Below are positions 36,437 through 51,600 of a stretch of DNA of 64,000 nt, piece by piece (position 1 is the stretch's first letter; each line of letters starts with the position of its first letter). The translations under genes and the position numbers were made by a program. The notes under the pieces were generated by a model that saw only the letters and a program-made list of their open reading frames with translations, was not told where the DNA came from and did not search any database. The DNA is from Bugula neritina (taxonomy: Eukaryota; Bryozoa; Gymnolaemata; Cheilostomatida; Bugulidae): assembly GCA_964035545.1 (NCBI GenBank), contig OZ037765.1, positions 11,402,698-11,466,697 on the forward strand. Reading direction: 5' to 3'.

Positions 36437-38670
36437 CCAATGCTCATAGTAATAATACTACGACATTAATTTTTAAGTTCTAGTTGTAACTGAGACTCAA
36501 AAGCTTTTGGAAATATATATTTAAATTTGGTGGTGGCATTACCATATCGCATAGCTGTTATATAAGCCTGCATTGTAACTTTCAAAGCCAGTTACATTAT
36601 ACTCATGAATAGGTAACATAATTATATGGTTTGAGCTCTGTTATAATATACATCAGTAATAATAATTGCATGCACTCAAAATTCTAACAAACAAATAAAA
36701 TAAAATATTTTATATCCTAATTGTATATATTAGGTACCACTATACAGTTAGTGGTAATACATTGATCTAGTGGCCAGTGTATATATGCATAAATTTTGCA
36801 ATAATGTAAATAATGTAAATACATATGCTCCCTTAAACTTGTACATTTATATATTATGACTACATTTTTCCAATTTTTAAGATATAGGTACATAGTATAC
36901 CACATTATGAAGCTTTTCATCTCGTGCATTTTGTCAACAGGCATTTACAAATCCAACAGTGATTAAATAATTGAATAATAATATAATTCAAAAAGATTAT
37001 TACATAGCCTTATTTTAATATTGCTCACAGTTTTTGTTTGATAAAGAAGTATTTCACTAGCAAAGCATAGTTCTAAAATAGTTATTATTTATTTGAAATA
37101 GTGCTCTCCTGTAAACATAGTAAGATAACTGCAATATTGTATGGTTATGCTAATTAAAATAACTTTGACTGCATTAACATCCACAAGATTTTTGATACTA
37201 AACAGCAAACATGTTCATGACCTTGGGAGTTCGAAGGGACAGTCACTACAAAAAGTTTGAATCTTGTTTGAAGATTCCATCTTTTTTACACTAAAAAGTC
37301 AAAAGTAATACTCGTTAGACTCCAGCTGCATTTTCAATGACGTATGAAATGTAACGTGATACTATAAGAAGTTGAAACAGAGGGCAAGTTGAATGCCTTT
37401 CATCAGTTATACAGTAATATTTAATGGGAAAAAACTGCTGGTAAAATATATGTGTGAAAAGCTTGTGCAGTCAAGTTATGTTCCCAAACAGACAAAAGGG
37501 TTTGTTAAAAATTCTTGTTTGAAATATATTAATCTTCAAATCCTTCATTTCTTTACTACCCAACACTAGCCAATCTCAATAACTCAACAAGCTCTTTATA
37601 AAATACCACATTCACCTACAAAGGATAGCACTATTTTTATTTCTGTTTTAGAAGTCATGAAGTTGTCCCCTATTATTGATCATGCATGCATGTGTGTTTT
37701 TTGTCACTAATCTGCTCCAGAATGAGATTATATCCTATGTACATATGTTTTACTGAACTTTGCTTAGTGATTTGGTAGCTGACAAGTGTTTTGACACTAC
37801 ATGACACATGCTAGTGTGAAACTGTTGCACATAATCATAGGATAAATCTTCCAACTTTGTTTTGTGAAGTTCAACTACTAGCTGACTAACAAAATTACAA
37901 ATAATTATATTGCAAATCAGCATTTCTGTACAAGTTGTCTAAAGCAGCTTTCAATTATAATATAAACATAGATCACAATGACATTTGTGTTGACTTGAAT
38001 AATGAAAACAAGATTTTGGTAGAATATAATAATAGATTGAGCTATTGCATCATCTTATACTTTGGCCAGGGCTATTGGCTAGTTGTATATCATAAAGATA
38101 GTGTATAATGAGATGTTTTATAATAATATTTGTTTATCGGTTATTGAGAAGCCTTATACAGCCAGGCAAAACATTTACAGAAATTATACTTTACTTTAGC
38201 TGATGGAGCGCATGGCTTCTAATCTTTGTCCTCCCATTCTTACAACATAATATCATCAAATAACTTAACCTCTTCCTGGGTTTCTTCAAAGTATATTATT
38301 CCATGTCCTTGGTCAAAGCTATGGTTGAGCTAAAACATGTACCAGTACAAAAGATGTTATTTATAAGAGTGCTTCATCACCATAATAATATGTTACTATG
38401 CAGTAACCCTGAATAGCAAGGGGGCAGAGTCAAACACCCTAGTGAGAAGTGTTGGTATTTGTTTGTTATTCAAAGCTATTTTTATTTTATACAAACTGCC
38501 TGCTATGAAGAACCCTTCAGTTGCGAAGTCAAGTGCTTACTTATATTCTGTTTCTAAATATAGTTCATATGTATATAACTATTGACTTAACATTACATTG
38601 TTCAGTAAATATAAACAGTCAATCACTCAGTAATTATAGATCTAGAAAGGAATAACAAAGCTCACCGAAG

Positions 38671-38847
38671 TTTATGGTCACTATCCCTTTGAGGACCCCT
38701 GATGGAAAAGGGTTTTTAAGGGGGCTAAGGACTCAGTCATAGTGTCACCGGAGCAACTATGACTGGATGCCCTTCCTAACATCACTAATGGTCTTTACCG
38801 CAGATTGAACCAAGCCAGTGCTCTAACCCCTAGACCCGGCTGCTCCC
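38671..38847 (-). mobile_element. SINE copy
   Basis: Runs in reverse from the 3' end (TATGGTCACTATCCCTTTGA, GGACCCCTGATGG) through GGGCTAAGGACTCAGTC and CCTTCCTAACATCACTAATG to the tRNA-like end CCCTAGACCCGGCTGCTCCC (5' on the minus strand). The B-box region is eroded. It lies upstream of tolloid. Confidence 0.85.
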
Positions 38848-39464
38848 TTTATCTGGAAATGAAGAACATAGGTGTAAAATGTTGTAGTTTGCACACACAT
38901 AGTTTTGGTAAAGATTTATTTGCTTGTATTATCTTTAAAACTTTTCACAAGTTAGACACTGTAGCCTCAACAGTCTATGCAACGCATCTCATAATATTAT
39001 CTGGATACTATGACCTTGACACTAAAAGTGTGAATGGTGCTTGAGATAGAAGATTATATAATCATCATTCATATAAACAACTAATTGGTTGTTAGCTGCT
39101 CTCTTTTACAATGCTAAATGTGCATAACAACTTTTCCACTCTCTTTCCCTTATTTAATTAATTAGGGATAAAATTTTGTGATGAGTTTATGACGTATTCC
39201 TTAATGAGTTTATTGTATAATGACGGAGTTGTCAAATGCCTAATGCTAATTTGCTATCCTTTATGTAATTGAACACGTTTATGTTTTAAGCTATAACACA
39301 GCCCTCACCAAATAACATCTTGTTTTTCTATTTTGTAAAATAGTGCTGGAAGGTGTAGGTAGTTTTATTTACATTTTAATCAACTTGATTAGCAATATCA
39401 TTGGATAGGCAATCCGCATGGAATTTGTTACAAAACTGGCCGCATGTCAAAACAAACGCATTTG

Positions 39465-39469
39465 ATTGG
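39465..39469 (-). promoter_or_regulatory. Inverted CCAAT box upstream of tolloid
   Basis: TGATTGGCTG contains ATTGG, the reverse of CCAAT, in NF-Y-like context, about 165 bases before the tolloid ATG. No TATA box is evident at a fitting distance. The transcription start is not visible, so the promoter role is inferred from position. Confidence 0.35.
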
Positions 39470-39630
39470 CTGAGAGCTCGGCATATTCACAAACGCTTTC
39501 ACGATAATTATTATTGACCGTTATCACTGCAAGGTAGAGAAGTGTAGAGTGCAGGGCAACTGCTCTACTCTCTTTTAGTCTACTTGTTTCATTTTCCCAT
39601 CAACTGAAGGTTATCCAACAGCTATCAGAT

Positions 39631-42600
39631 ATGGTGAAGATACTTTACTGCTCATGGCTAGCCATAGTTACTCTAATCACATCTGCTTACACACAGGATC
39701 CCTGTAAAGCACGTAAGTTCTGCGTCTGTTATGCCTATCATTGAATACTCAATGCAATATGACATTCAGAATATGACTATTAACCTTTATGATACAAACT
39801 ACACCAGTTGTTGCTATTGTAACGAATGCAGCCTGTATTGATATTCATGTTATTGTGGTGTAGTAGTTATGCTAAGAGGAAACCTCAACCTATATTTAGA
39901 TACCTTATTTTTCATCCTTTGAGTTTGTAAGGAGGTTTATGCTTTAATTAGGGTTTTTAGCAGAGCCCCCCCCCCCCCCTGTTACAGCTACAATATCTGC
40001 TAATAGATCCCGATATCATAATTTCACCATCTTTAAGTTGCTTATCTTTTCTACATTCAGGTTATAGGAATCTAATCAGGTGTTTGAGCATATACATAAT
40101 AACATTGCAGTTAGTTAATAAATTCTGAAGATAATAGCATATATAGCAACACTTTCTACTGAGATAGGGCTACTAGCATGGCTAAAAAATGCTATGAATA
40201 GAAAGATAAAGCCTGTAGCCATAGGTTATCACCATTTCTAACTGTCAAAAGTAGTGAGTTGTTGATGTCAATTATTGTTGAGTTGTTTTAACCACATATT
40301 AAGTGAAATAGTTACCACACCACCTGGCTTCTATCTATAAGTTTCAAAGAAATCTGTTTTTCTCTCTCTAGTTGAATACATAGAAGTAGCCAAGTATAAG
40401 TTTAAATCAACCAATTAAAAATCCAACGACACATTTTTCAAGAATTTAACCCAATGCTTTGCAAGTAACAATACTAGAAGGTCAATAGGCTGCTCGCACA
40501 TCTGTTTAGATCTAACCCCTCATTCACACTTGCTGTAACAGCAAACATCAGCGATTTTTAATGTGTCCGGGTTGACGTTTTCAAATTCCGCTATTAGGTA
40601 CGATATATGACACTTTATTGGACAATTATATCCAATGAGTTGACGCAAAAGTTTTTCTGTCCAATAGGAGCCCGCCACAACTTCTTTGACCCGAGCAGTG
40701 CTCGATCCTAACGTACCGCAACGCCCTACAGGAAGCGCAGACATTTGTAAAAATGGCTGATATTCGCTGTTACGGCGTATGGTACGGCGTACGTGTAAAT
40801 GAGGGGAAAGTCTTCACCTGCCCGTAGTATTAGCCTTGTTCTTCTGTGTTGCACTCATCTCGTATTATAAATCATGCATATATGTCATAGGTATATACAA
40901 ACACGCCAAATGCTAGTAATTTGCTATTAGAAAGTTTAGGTAATACTAATTGCAAATTAAGCAACATTTGATTTTAAATCCATAATCAATGCAGTTTGAG
41001 ATTCCATTCAGTTGCTTGTCTATTCTTTAGGTTATGGCTACGTCTATAGTGTGTAGTGTAGTATTGTAGAGAATCTGTGCAGATTTTATACCTTTTCTCC
41101 ACAGCATCTGTATGGTGTGTGGTGTTACAGTAAGACACATTACACCATCTAAATTGATGCAGCAACCTAAACAAAAAGTTTTAGACACCTCAAAAATTGC
41201 TTTGTGGAGATGTCACAATGAAATTTTGGGTTTATTTTTAACAAAAGAGTTTCCAAAGCGAAGCATTCTCTCAGTTTATAGCATGAAAACTGGTGAGGCA
41301 TGTGCATTAAGGTAGCTGTTTAAAAGAAAGTTTAATAAAGAAGTTACTTTCTGGACGAAATATGATTATTTAGTGGGATGAGATACATTGGCATTTGTGG
41401 TTTAGTTATTGTTTATGTATAACAAAGGAAAGAACGGTTAAGCGTATAAGCTTCACACCTGATCCACTGAAATAACTTCACATTTTATTGTTTACTATCA
41501 ATTATAAGCAAATTTTGGAAAGTTTATAATAATAGCATGCTTAACCTTTCATATGATAATAATGTATCATTGCAATAAAACAAAAGCTGATTAGTCCATG
41601 TTTGGCCCCTGACAGCTTCTAAAGGGTCCCTTGTTTAGCTTTGTGTATTACCAATACAAATTATGGCCCTTTACCGTTGAGTCAATATGACAGACTGTGC
41701 CTGCAGGCGAATATGTCTGTATACCTGGTTTAGTTAGCAGCAAGTCAAAAGGGTTACGCTATCCAAATACAAACAATGATAAATCGGAGTACACTTTATT
41801 GCTTGTTATATAAAATTCCTTGGACTCACTCAAATGTGAAAATATTCAACGTTAACAATAGTTAACAGTTAGCTTTTCAGGGGCTGCAGCTGCTTAAACT
41901 TTGACGACTGTATACCACAATGGAGTTGCAGAACAAAAATTTCTTTATAATTTCTAATATTGAATTCTGATAATATCTACTCAAAATTTGAAAATATCTG
42001 CACTAATGTTAATGTCTGGCAACAACATTTTTAGTGGCAATAACAACTTTGGTGGTAATTTTTATTCAATATAACATAGCCTAAATTGTTTTACATTTAA
42101 TTATGTACATATTGAATTTCAAAAAAACATTCCTCCTTAATTACAAACAATTTGTTGAAAGTTTCATTAATAATTTATTAAACATATTTTAATGTTTATG
42201 ATATTGTAAAGTTTTCAATTCATAATAATTACCAGGTATAAATTTATTGTAGGTGGGTCTATGGGAGATATAGCTTTAACTGAAGATGATTACAACATCA
42301 GAATAGCTCAAGCTGTATCAATAGTAGAAAACCTAGATTACGCTGCAGATTTAGTCCAACGTAATCAAACTTTATCAAAAGTTCAAAAAGTAGATGAATT
42401 AGATATGCTTAGAAAGTTAAAACACAAATTAACGAAAGGTAATGAAGACATACGCCAAGAATTGCACAGAAGAAGAAGAGAAAGAAGGAAACAGAAGTGA
42501 GTTGCTTAAAGAATATCATAAAGTATCACAATCTTAAAAGATTCTTAAGTAAACAATGCTTATTAAATTAGCCGTACAGCCTGCACTATGACATCCTGTC

Positions 42601-45600
42601 TTTGCAAATTATTTTTAATTTGTATCTAATTTGATGCCATCTAGGAATTGAAACCGCCGCCTGAACTGTTCAAATAATTAAACACTGGTTGAGAAAAAGA
42701 ATAGAATTCCAACTGGCCTGACTATCGCTTAATTTTGTACTTGCTTTGACATCCTGAACTGTAGACTGCCTTTAGAAAGGTTATAAATAAATAATTCACA
42801 TGTGACCTGATGGGTGCATTTATTATTGAATGTTTAATGATGTTCTAATAAGTTAGCTTAAATAAGTTTTGTGTACTATAATTTGATTTAAAAATGCTTT
42901 AAACAGTTTTAACAAGTATTTTTTAACCAGTGCTTATTTAAGATTTGCAAAATTATGCAAATAGTCAACTTATGTGCCATATCAAGACCCACATCTGGAG
43001 CTTCATAAACTCTAAGCCTAGGGCCACACTGTGCGTATTTTCGCATGCGAAAATTGAAACTACAAGTAGCAAAGGTGTCCACTGTACGCGTTGAGAAAAC
43101 ATTCGCACTTGTCGCTCAGCATTCTCAACGCAAGTGCGAATCGTCTCTGTCGTCGTCACCTAATTGGCTGGTAGTTATTCAGCGAGCCCAATTTCTTTAT
43201 TTTAGTGCTACATTCCAGTAAATTGCGTTTTATTGAAAGCGAGTGCGATTTAAAAATGAAAGCTTTATTTATTACTGACGCTACAGTGGACACCTTTGCT
43301 ACTTGTAGTTTCAATTTTTGCATGCGAAAATACGCACAGTGTGGCCCTAGGCTAAGTCTATGTCAAATCCGCTAGAATTACCAAAAACTGTACTGAGAGC
43401 CATTTTACACTACATACTGCGCAACTTTTAGGATTTCATTTACAAATGAGAACAGTAGCAAAATAATTGAGTGGGTGAAATAAGTGATAGAGACTCAGTA
43501 GAAAGGGATGAGGTAGCTGCAAGAAGACCCAAACCTTTCTAGTATATCAAAGTAAATGTTGTGTTTTGTTCGCTCATTCATCTTGTTGGTTGGTAATAAA
43601 ACAACCACTTTTTATTGTCAAAATACATGTACATCAATTGCAGTAAAGTGGCTATTAATTGAAACCCGAACTGTCATCTTTTGAATCATCCAAAGTAAAA
43701 TATAATAGGAAACTCTACCAGTGAATATAAATATTATGATAACCTTATGAATCAAGAAACAAAATTACTATTAGCTTAACAACTATTCTAGTTCTTGTGA
43801 AAGCTCATGTTCCACCAACATTAACTTTTTTCTTTTCCTGTCATCTATAAAACATGCATTTCTTATTCGCGGAGAGCAGTAACTGAGTGAAGGGAATATA
43901 TTTTCTAATGCTGACTAATTTTGTGCAAATTGATAATGTGCTATATTAAACCATGTTCATTTTGACAAAAGCAATTTTAATGGTTATCAGTAGAATAAAG
44001 ATGCAAAAATGAAATTTATTCAAAATTTGCTAGTATTAGCAAAGAGAGATGTTGGAAAATCTATAGAATATATTATATGTAATATGCGTCTTCTAAAAAC
44101 TGTGCATCTGTACAACAATATTTTTGTTAGAGGTGTCTGAGCAGAGTGCCTGGTTAAAAAATACATCTGCCTAGCAGTGTAAACCCACAAAAGCCAACAC
44201 ATGTTAAATATCAGATGTAGGCTTATGCTGGTCACATACTGTTGGGAATACAGTTAGCCTGACTTTGAGAACATAAATTTATATGCATGAGTTGAGACTA
44301 TCATTTTACTATTCATTGAAAATGTGTAAGTTTAGACGGCAGCATTTCTTACACTGTTTTACTTTTATCAGATTGAAAGCTAAAACTTTACATCATTTCT
44401 TGATCAGATATTCTTTTCACAAAGCCTAGACAATACTTTCATATTTCAGGAAACACCAGACTGAAGTTAGAAGTAAAAGAGCTGCCACTGGTAAAAGAGA
44501 TCGCCTGTGGGATCATGCAGTTATTCCCTATGAGATCAACGCTACCTTTAGTGGTATGCAAAATCATTGAAATTTGATCTATGTTGTGACATCAGTGATG
44601 CTTCAAAATGTGTTTAGATTTTGAATTTCAATGTTAGTAAATGATCATTCCCTGTACTTAGACTTGGCATTGAATTGTTTCAGGTCAACACAAAGCTTTG
44701 TTTAGGAGAGCAATGCAGCACTGGGAGAACCATACATGTGTCACATTTGTAGAGAGAAATCCTGAGTTCCATTCCAATTACATTGTCTTCACAGAAAGAC
44801 CTTGTGGGTAGGTCCATTGAGATTAATAGAAATTATGTAAATTAAACACAATAGAGAATGATGATAGTTTGGTTGATAATGGCAGTCTTGGGCAATTCCC
44901 ATTGTCAGCATGTTTAAGACAGTTGGTGTGACACTTTAAATACATGTATTGCAAGCCTTGTTAACATAAATACAATGATTCTGACAGTATTATTGTATGT
45001 TTGGTTGGGTTATAAAATCTACCTGAATATATATACTGCATTTATAATTTTGTTTTGGAAAGCAAACACTGATGGCTGTGTGCTTGGCAGGACCTAACGC
45101 ATGATGATGGAATTCATTCATGATAGCAGATGTTAGTTTGTGGCATGTACCCTATGTTGCAAATATAACCATTGCTCTTCATATCTATTAGGTGTAGTGC
45201 ACGGTGGAAATCAATTTTTGGCATTTGGTGTTAATATTTCTTTCTATTGTTTATAACAATGTGAAATCAATGAAATAGCTCTACATTATCCCTGCCAGCC
45301 AGTTCAATACTATTTTACCCAATGATATTCTCAGTCTTTACAAAATAAAAACTGGGATTGGTTCTTTGCTTTTGTCCATTGACTCCAGCTAACTTGATAC
45401 AAAAGAAAGTGGCGGTATTTCTGTACTCAATACCGCTTCCCTCTAACCAGATTGGTTAGTTTTGTTGAGGTATTGTGCACAAGTGTGAAACCTCCCATGT
45501 GATTTGTCTACATATTCATATTTCTATACTGCATTGAATTATACATCGATATAGATATCAAATAACTAACATTGTTTTCTCTTCTCATTCATCTTGTGAA

Positions 45601-48600
45601 TGTCAATTCTGCATTCTATTTACATATATATGCAATATTGAAGAAACTAGTAACGTAATGTCATTCATTATTTATATTGTATAGTCAGTATGTCATCATA
45701 ATACACAAGCCCTGCAGCTGTGCTAATATCTATTATATGCAACCCACTCTCTTAAACTCAATACATACTTATGCCGGGCCCTGATTGGTCTGATTTTTTA
45801 TGTTTTCCTGCATATTTAGACTAATCCAGGTTAGTTTTGTTGCAACGAAGTTTAATAAATTTTGCAAAATTTCAATCGTTATGCTGTAAAAATTGCATTT
45901 TAAATAAAGTTTTATACTCGACAAAATGTGTTCTGCACATTCGTCTAACCCTTAAAGCTCTGCATTACAGCATTGAGCCATCTGCCTTACATGTTGACTT
46001 TGTAAGTCTTGCTTTAATTAGTCTGTCTGTTTGGTAGATGCTGTTCCTATGTTGGAAAGAGTGGCGAAGGCAGACAAGATGTTTCTATTGGTAAAAATTG
46101 TGATAAGTTTGGCATTGTAGTGCACGAGCTGGGACACGTTGTTGGTTTTTGGCATGAGCATACCAGGCCAGACCGAGATGAGTACATTGATATTGTCACT
46201 GAAAATGTTATGAATGGTAAGCATTATTGATTTCAGCCCTTGGTTATTATTCGTGCTTATGTCTTGCTATATTTACCATTTAATTAGCCATTGCATAACA
46301 ATAATAAATGATCTAATAATATAAAATCAGCTGACACAACAATGCAATATATCAGTCGCTGCTGACCTAACCCAGGTAATATTCTGCACTGAAAGCCCTC
46401 GTGCATTGGTCTTGGATTAACATTGTGTTTCATAGCTGGGAATATTTAGTACACACATATTGAAAGAAGACGTTGGCATTAGCTTAACAAACCAATAAGC
46501 CAAATCAAACATGTACTTTGCTATAAGATTTTATATTAATAGCAGAAGTTAGAAACTACAGGTTGATTTAACTATTAGTAAACCAATCATTTTATATATC
46601 TACCTGATGGATTGTGTTAAATGTCCATCTTTATGCACTTTGTAACCTCCCTAAGTAACTTTTACTGGTATATTGTAGTCGACTGAAAACATGGCTAGAC
46701 AGTTACTATATAAACATCGTGTAAATCAATTTTCAATAGTTTAACAGACAGCTGTCACTATACTTTGAGCTGCTACTTCTCAGTATAAGATTTGTTGCTA
46801 CAAAAACATTCACCACCCAATCTCTTGGACACCTAATTACTTAAGGCTGATCTCTACCTGTTAGCCGTACCAGCCATTATAGCATCTCAAATGTGAGTGT
46901 GTTTTTTAGGACAAGGTTACAATTTTAATAAGATGCCAGATAATGAAGTTAACTCTCTTGGAGAAGAGTACGATTATGAGTCAATTATGCATTATGCCCG
47001 CAACACATTTTCTGTTGGTGAGTACAGGTCCATCATCCATGGCAAAGAGATAACTGAGAATATGACATTTAATACGCCTGTGGCATTGTTCAATCGCTAA
47101 CAACTATAATTAGTTTTAGGATATCCCACAATCCTTTTTTTGATATTATATAGTTTGCTGAAATTGAAATTTTCTCTGAAATTGTTGAAGGCAAGAAAAG
47201 GTAACACGACACATGCATTTGTGTATACTGTAGGTCCGTACGATGATACTATTATACCTAAAAGAAAACTGCCCAATGGTAATCCAGTTGAAATCGGGCA
47301 GAGATTGCGTCTCAGTCCTGGAGATATTCGTCAGGCTAACAAACTCTACTCTTGTACAAGTAAGATTGTTATAACAGCTTTTAAATAATGTGTTTTAGCT
47401 GTAAGCAGAGCAATTTTTAATTTTTGTCATATTTCTATGCGGGTAAGGTGTAGATTGTGCGTACATGCACACCATGTATCAATGCAATTAACAGGATGTG
47501 TTGCCAGTGACGCACAAACATTTAATTATCATCTTGATTCTTGTAAAGTTGTTAAATGTTTGTGAAAATTACTTTCAGATGATTATTGTTTAGTTAATAC
47601 ACTGTAGGAGTATTCTAATGAAATCAAGATAAAAAGGGGTATCTTCTGTACAAACTGAGTAAAGTGCCCTGATTATGTGGAGGATTTACTAATTTAATAC
47701 AGTGTCTAGGTTTTGCAGTATTATCAAATTCTTACGATCATAAATCATTAGCCCCTGAGCCCATTTACATCTACTAAACACCTTTATTCCTGAATGTTTC
47801 AAGGCTTATATCCAAATTAAAGATGTGCGAAGACGTATAGCTCAATTATTCAAAAATAATGTGCTAGTATTTGACACCTTTATGGTACAAACACTGCGAT
47901 ATCTGGTAGTCTGATATCTTATCAGATGAGTAGCAGTTTTAACTTAATTCAACTTAACACTATCATCCTTATACCCAGTGTGTTAGCATTCCATTAGAAG
48001 ATTGAAGGATAAATATTATAAATTTTCTTTTACAAATTTAGTTTTTTCAATGTAAGGAAAGATGAAACTATGAAATGTTTGCTTTTGAATGATCTTTTTG
48101 TAACAATTTACAGCCTGTGGGAGAACGCTCCAGGAACCTAGTGGCGAGTTTGAATCTCCGACAGCTACAGAAGAAGCTCAGCACTGCCAATGGAAAATCT
48201 CCGCAACTCATGGAGAAAAGATTTATTTGAACTTGACCTCATTAAACATTCCTTCAACGGATGATTGTCGGACTAGCTACGTCGAAGTGAGAGATGGGTA
48301 TTACGAGCTGAGCCCACTCATTGGTAGGTACTTTGTGCTGATAAGACGATTCATTTCTAGATGATTGTCTTTCTCTGTAAGGATATTTCTTTGGAATTAA
48401 TTAAAGCAGCTTGCAAAACTCAGCTCCTAAAACTGACTCCACCAAATGCTGTAGTAAAATAACAAACTTGACTTCTGAACTTAGCAAAGTGTAAGTGATA
48501 TGCCATTGTCTAAAATTTTAAATGGTAGTATGTACAGATGCACATTGCTTTTATCTATAATGAGGCAAACTTTTTTAAATCTTTTACAAAACTAAATTTT

Positions 48601-51600
48601 AGGACGATATTGTGGAGGCACAGCCAACATTCCGCACACCCTAGTTTCCTCAGAGAGTCGCATGTGGATTGAATACAGGTCTTCTCAGTCTTTACTTTCA
48701 GCTTTCACTGCCCAGTACGAAGGTGCGCTTTTGTATCTTACCATAGATTACTGTTGAGCTTTTAGCCATCAAGATATTCATTAATGTAACCATGCAGTCT
48801 ATCAGCATTTACTTTGCTATGGTAATGCGGGCTACTTACTTAATTAGACTGTCATTATAGTGTAACCAATGCTAAGGCATGCAGCAAAATCTATGTCAAG
48901 TTTATTTTATTAGCTGTATGCGGAGGGTTGATTCAAAAGGAACATGGGTTCTTCTCCAGTCCCAACTACCCTGACGATTACAGACCAAACAAAGATTGCA
49001 TCTGGAAAATTGAAGTACCCGAGACGTTTACAGTTGCTGTTGAGTTTCAATCTTTTGAGGTAAAATGTTTTGGGGAAACACAAAAACAATGTTTTCTTCA
49101 AGATCTAATTTTAGAATCAAATCATTTGTAGATCAGTTTTAAATGTTCAAATACTTTAGAATTTAGAATTTATTAACAAACTGCCAATGCCTTAATATGG
49201 AGCAGACGAGATTTGGTAGCTGTGTTATAACTTGCACAAGTAATTTGATGGATTGGATAATCAGCTTTTATGGCAATGGCCGGGGCTAAAATTAGTTTTT
49301 TCAAACTGGAAATCTTTAGAATGATCATGCAAATAAAATATTATTTTATTTTGGTCAATAGTTTGCACCAAACCTAACATAATGATTGAACAGGATATGG
49401 TAATATGTAGTATAGATAACTCTTACATATAAATTAAAACCAGTTAGAAAATAAGGTAAAAAGTCTATTCAGGTGGCCGTTGTACTGGAGTTATAGTTTT
49501 TGGCTCAAGTCTAAAGCTACAGACTAAAGTTCTTAGTTGGCTACATGTTTTTTGTTTTTCTAGATTGAGAACCATGATAGCTGTGTATACGATTATCTTG
49601 AATTCCGAGACGGGCATGATGATGACTCTCCTATAATTGGTAAACATTGCGGATATAAAATACCACAAGGAATTAAATCTTCTAGCAACAAGCTCTGGGT
49701 TAGATTTAAATCTGATGGATCAGTGCAGAAACCTGGATTTGCTGCTAAATTCCTCAAAGGTATTTGCATGCACTTGTGTCTATCTTAAAGGCATTATAAT
49801 AATGGTATTCACGTAGTATTTGCTACTCAACTTGTTTAATTAATCATTGTAAAATATGGATATTTGACACGTTTTTTCTCTCTATATATATGCTTATATT
49901 AATAGAGGTTATTTCTAGTGTGCATATTAAGCAAAGATTTAAAATGTCGAAATTAATTACAATTGGGTTTATACCAATTTAGCTGTCAGATTTTTGGCGA
50001 CTCAATTTGGATAATTACCAGAAATTTCAAATTAACATAATTATTTGGGTTCAAATACACTTGTTAATCACATTCCTTTCTACATTGTTATTGTGTGATG
50101 AAGGCTGCTGGCACATTAACTATGTGTTATGTTATAATTACTTTTGACAGTAACTCAGTTGCAGAGCACATTAAAATATGAGTGAAGATTGCTGCTGCGA
50201 AATATTGCTGCTTGTGAAATGAGTCATGAAATGTACAGTAGTTGACTGTGTCTGCTGTAGAGTATGATGAGTGCCAGAGTGACAACCATGGCTGCCAACA
50301 CACATGCATAAATACTCTCGGCTCATATAGATGTGAGTGTCGAATCGGCTATGAGCTTCACTCTGATGGGAAAAAGTGTGAAGGTAACACAACTAGTAAT
50401 AACCAGAAATACAAGCAGTTAGAGTTAGATATGTATATTGATAGCAACTATTGATATGAGATTTTGCCTTGAAATCAATAGATCTTTACTAGAATGCTTT
50501 TTAAAAAAGTTAAATCTTACACTGAAAATTATCCATAAAAAAAGCAAAAGTAAATGTTAGCACAATTGAAATTTGTGATATTGTAATAACTATTTCATGT
50601 GGCTATGGAATCTGCTGTAAATACAAAAGTAGTGCAATAAAGCAACTGCTGCATAGACAAGCATCTTTTAATATAATATCTTTACTACTTGCTAGATGCC
50701 TGTGGTGGGTATTTGAAAGCTATGAATGGCACCCTCAAGTCACCTTCCTTCCCATCCACTTATCCTATGAATAAAAAATGTATTTGGCAAATCGTAGCTC
50801 CTGTAGACTACAGGATTACTTTAAACTTTACTTACTTTGATCTGGAAGGTAACAATGTAAGTATGCAGTATGTGTATGTAGTAATCAAGGAATGTAAATT
50901 AAAATAATACAGGATGCATTACTGTTTAATAATTCTGTACCAAGATGTAATTTACAGTGGTTAACCTAAAAATTCTGCTTTTAAATAATTTTTCCACATC
51001 AGATTTGGTATAATATTAAATAATTGGAGCTTTAAAGTCACCTTATAAGTATGTATCAAGGTTTACGGTGTAAGCAATCACATGTAGTATGTTTATATTT
51101 TAGCATGACTGTGAGTATGATAGCGTGAAAATAAGAAAGAATGTGGGAGATAATGCCGAAACCCTCGGTGTGTTCTGTGGTACCAAAAGGCCTTCACCTA
51201 TAACTTCTCATGGTAACACTTTGCTAGTTGAATTCACATCTGACAACACTGTTCAACGAACTGGCTTTGAAGCTTACTTTTTTACTGGTAAGAATTCACG
51301 GCATTATATCTTCAGCAGTACATTTTCTTTATCATTTTTGTTGTAAAAAGAGTAATTTCAAAAGTAATATACTCAACATCTTGTAAATTATTACTTGATA
51401 ATAAATTTAAATAGCTTAGCACAATTTGATCTTTTATTATTGTTTTCTACCCATTTTTGCGTTTTGTATTTTTTAGATAAAGATGAATGTGTCTCAAATA
51501 ATGGAGGCTGTCAACACGTGTGTAAGAACACAATTGGTTCTTATGTTTGCTCGTGTCATAGCGGTTTTACTCTACATGAAAATGGACATGACTGCAAGGA

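Noticed and set aside
40520-40744. Minus-strand frame of 74 codons
   Set aside because: It lies inside a MITE-like element, begins and ends with its arms, and resembles no protein.
42965-43159. Minus-strand frame of 64 codons
   Set aside because: Most of it is the left arm of the TAA-flanked MITE, so the frame is incidental.
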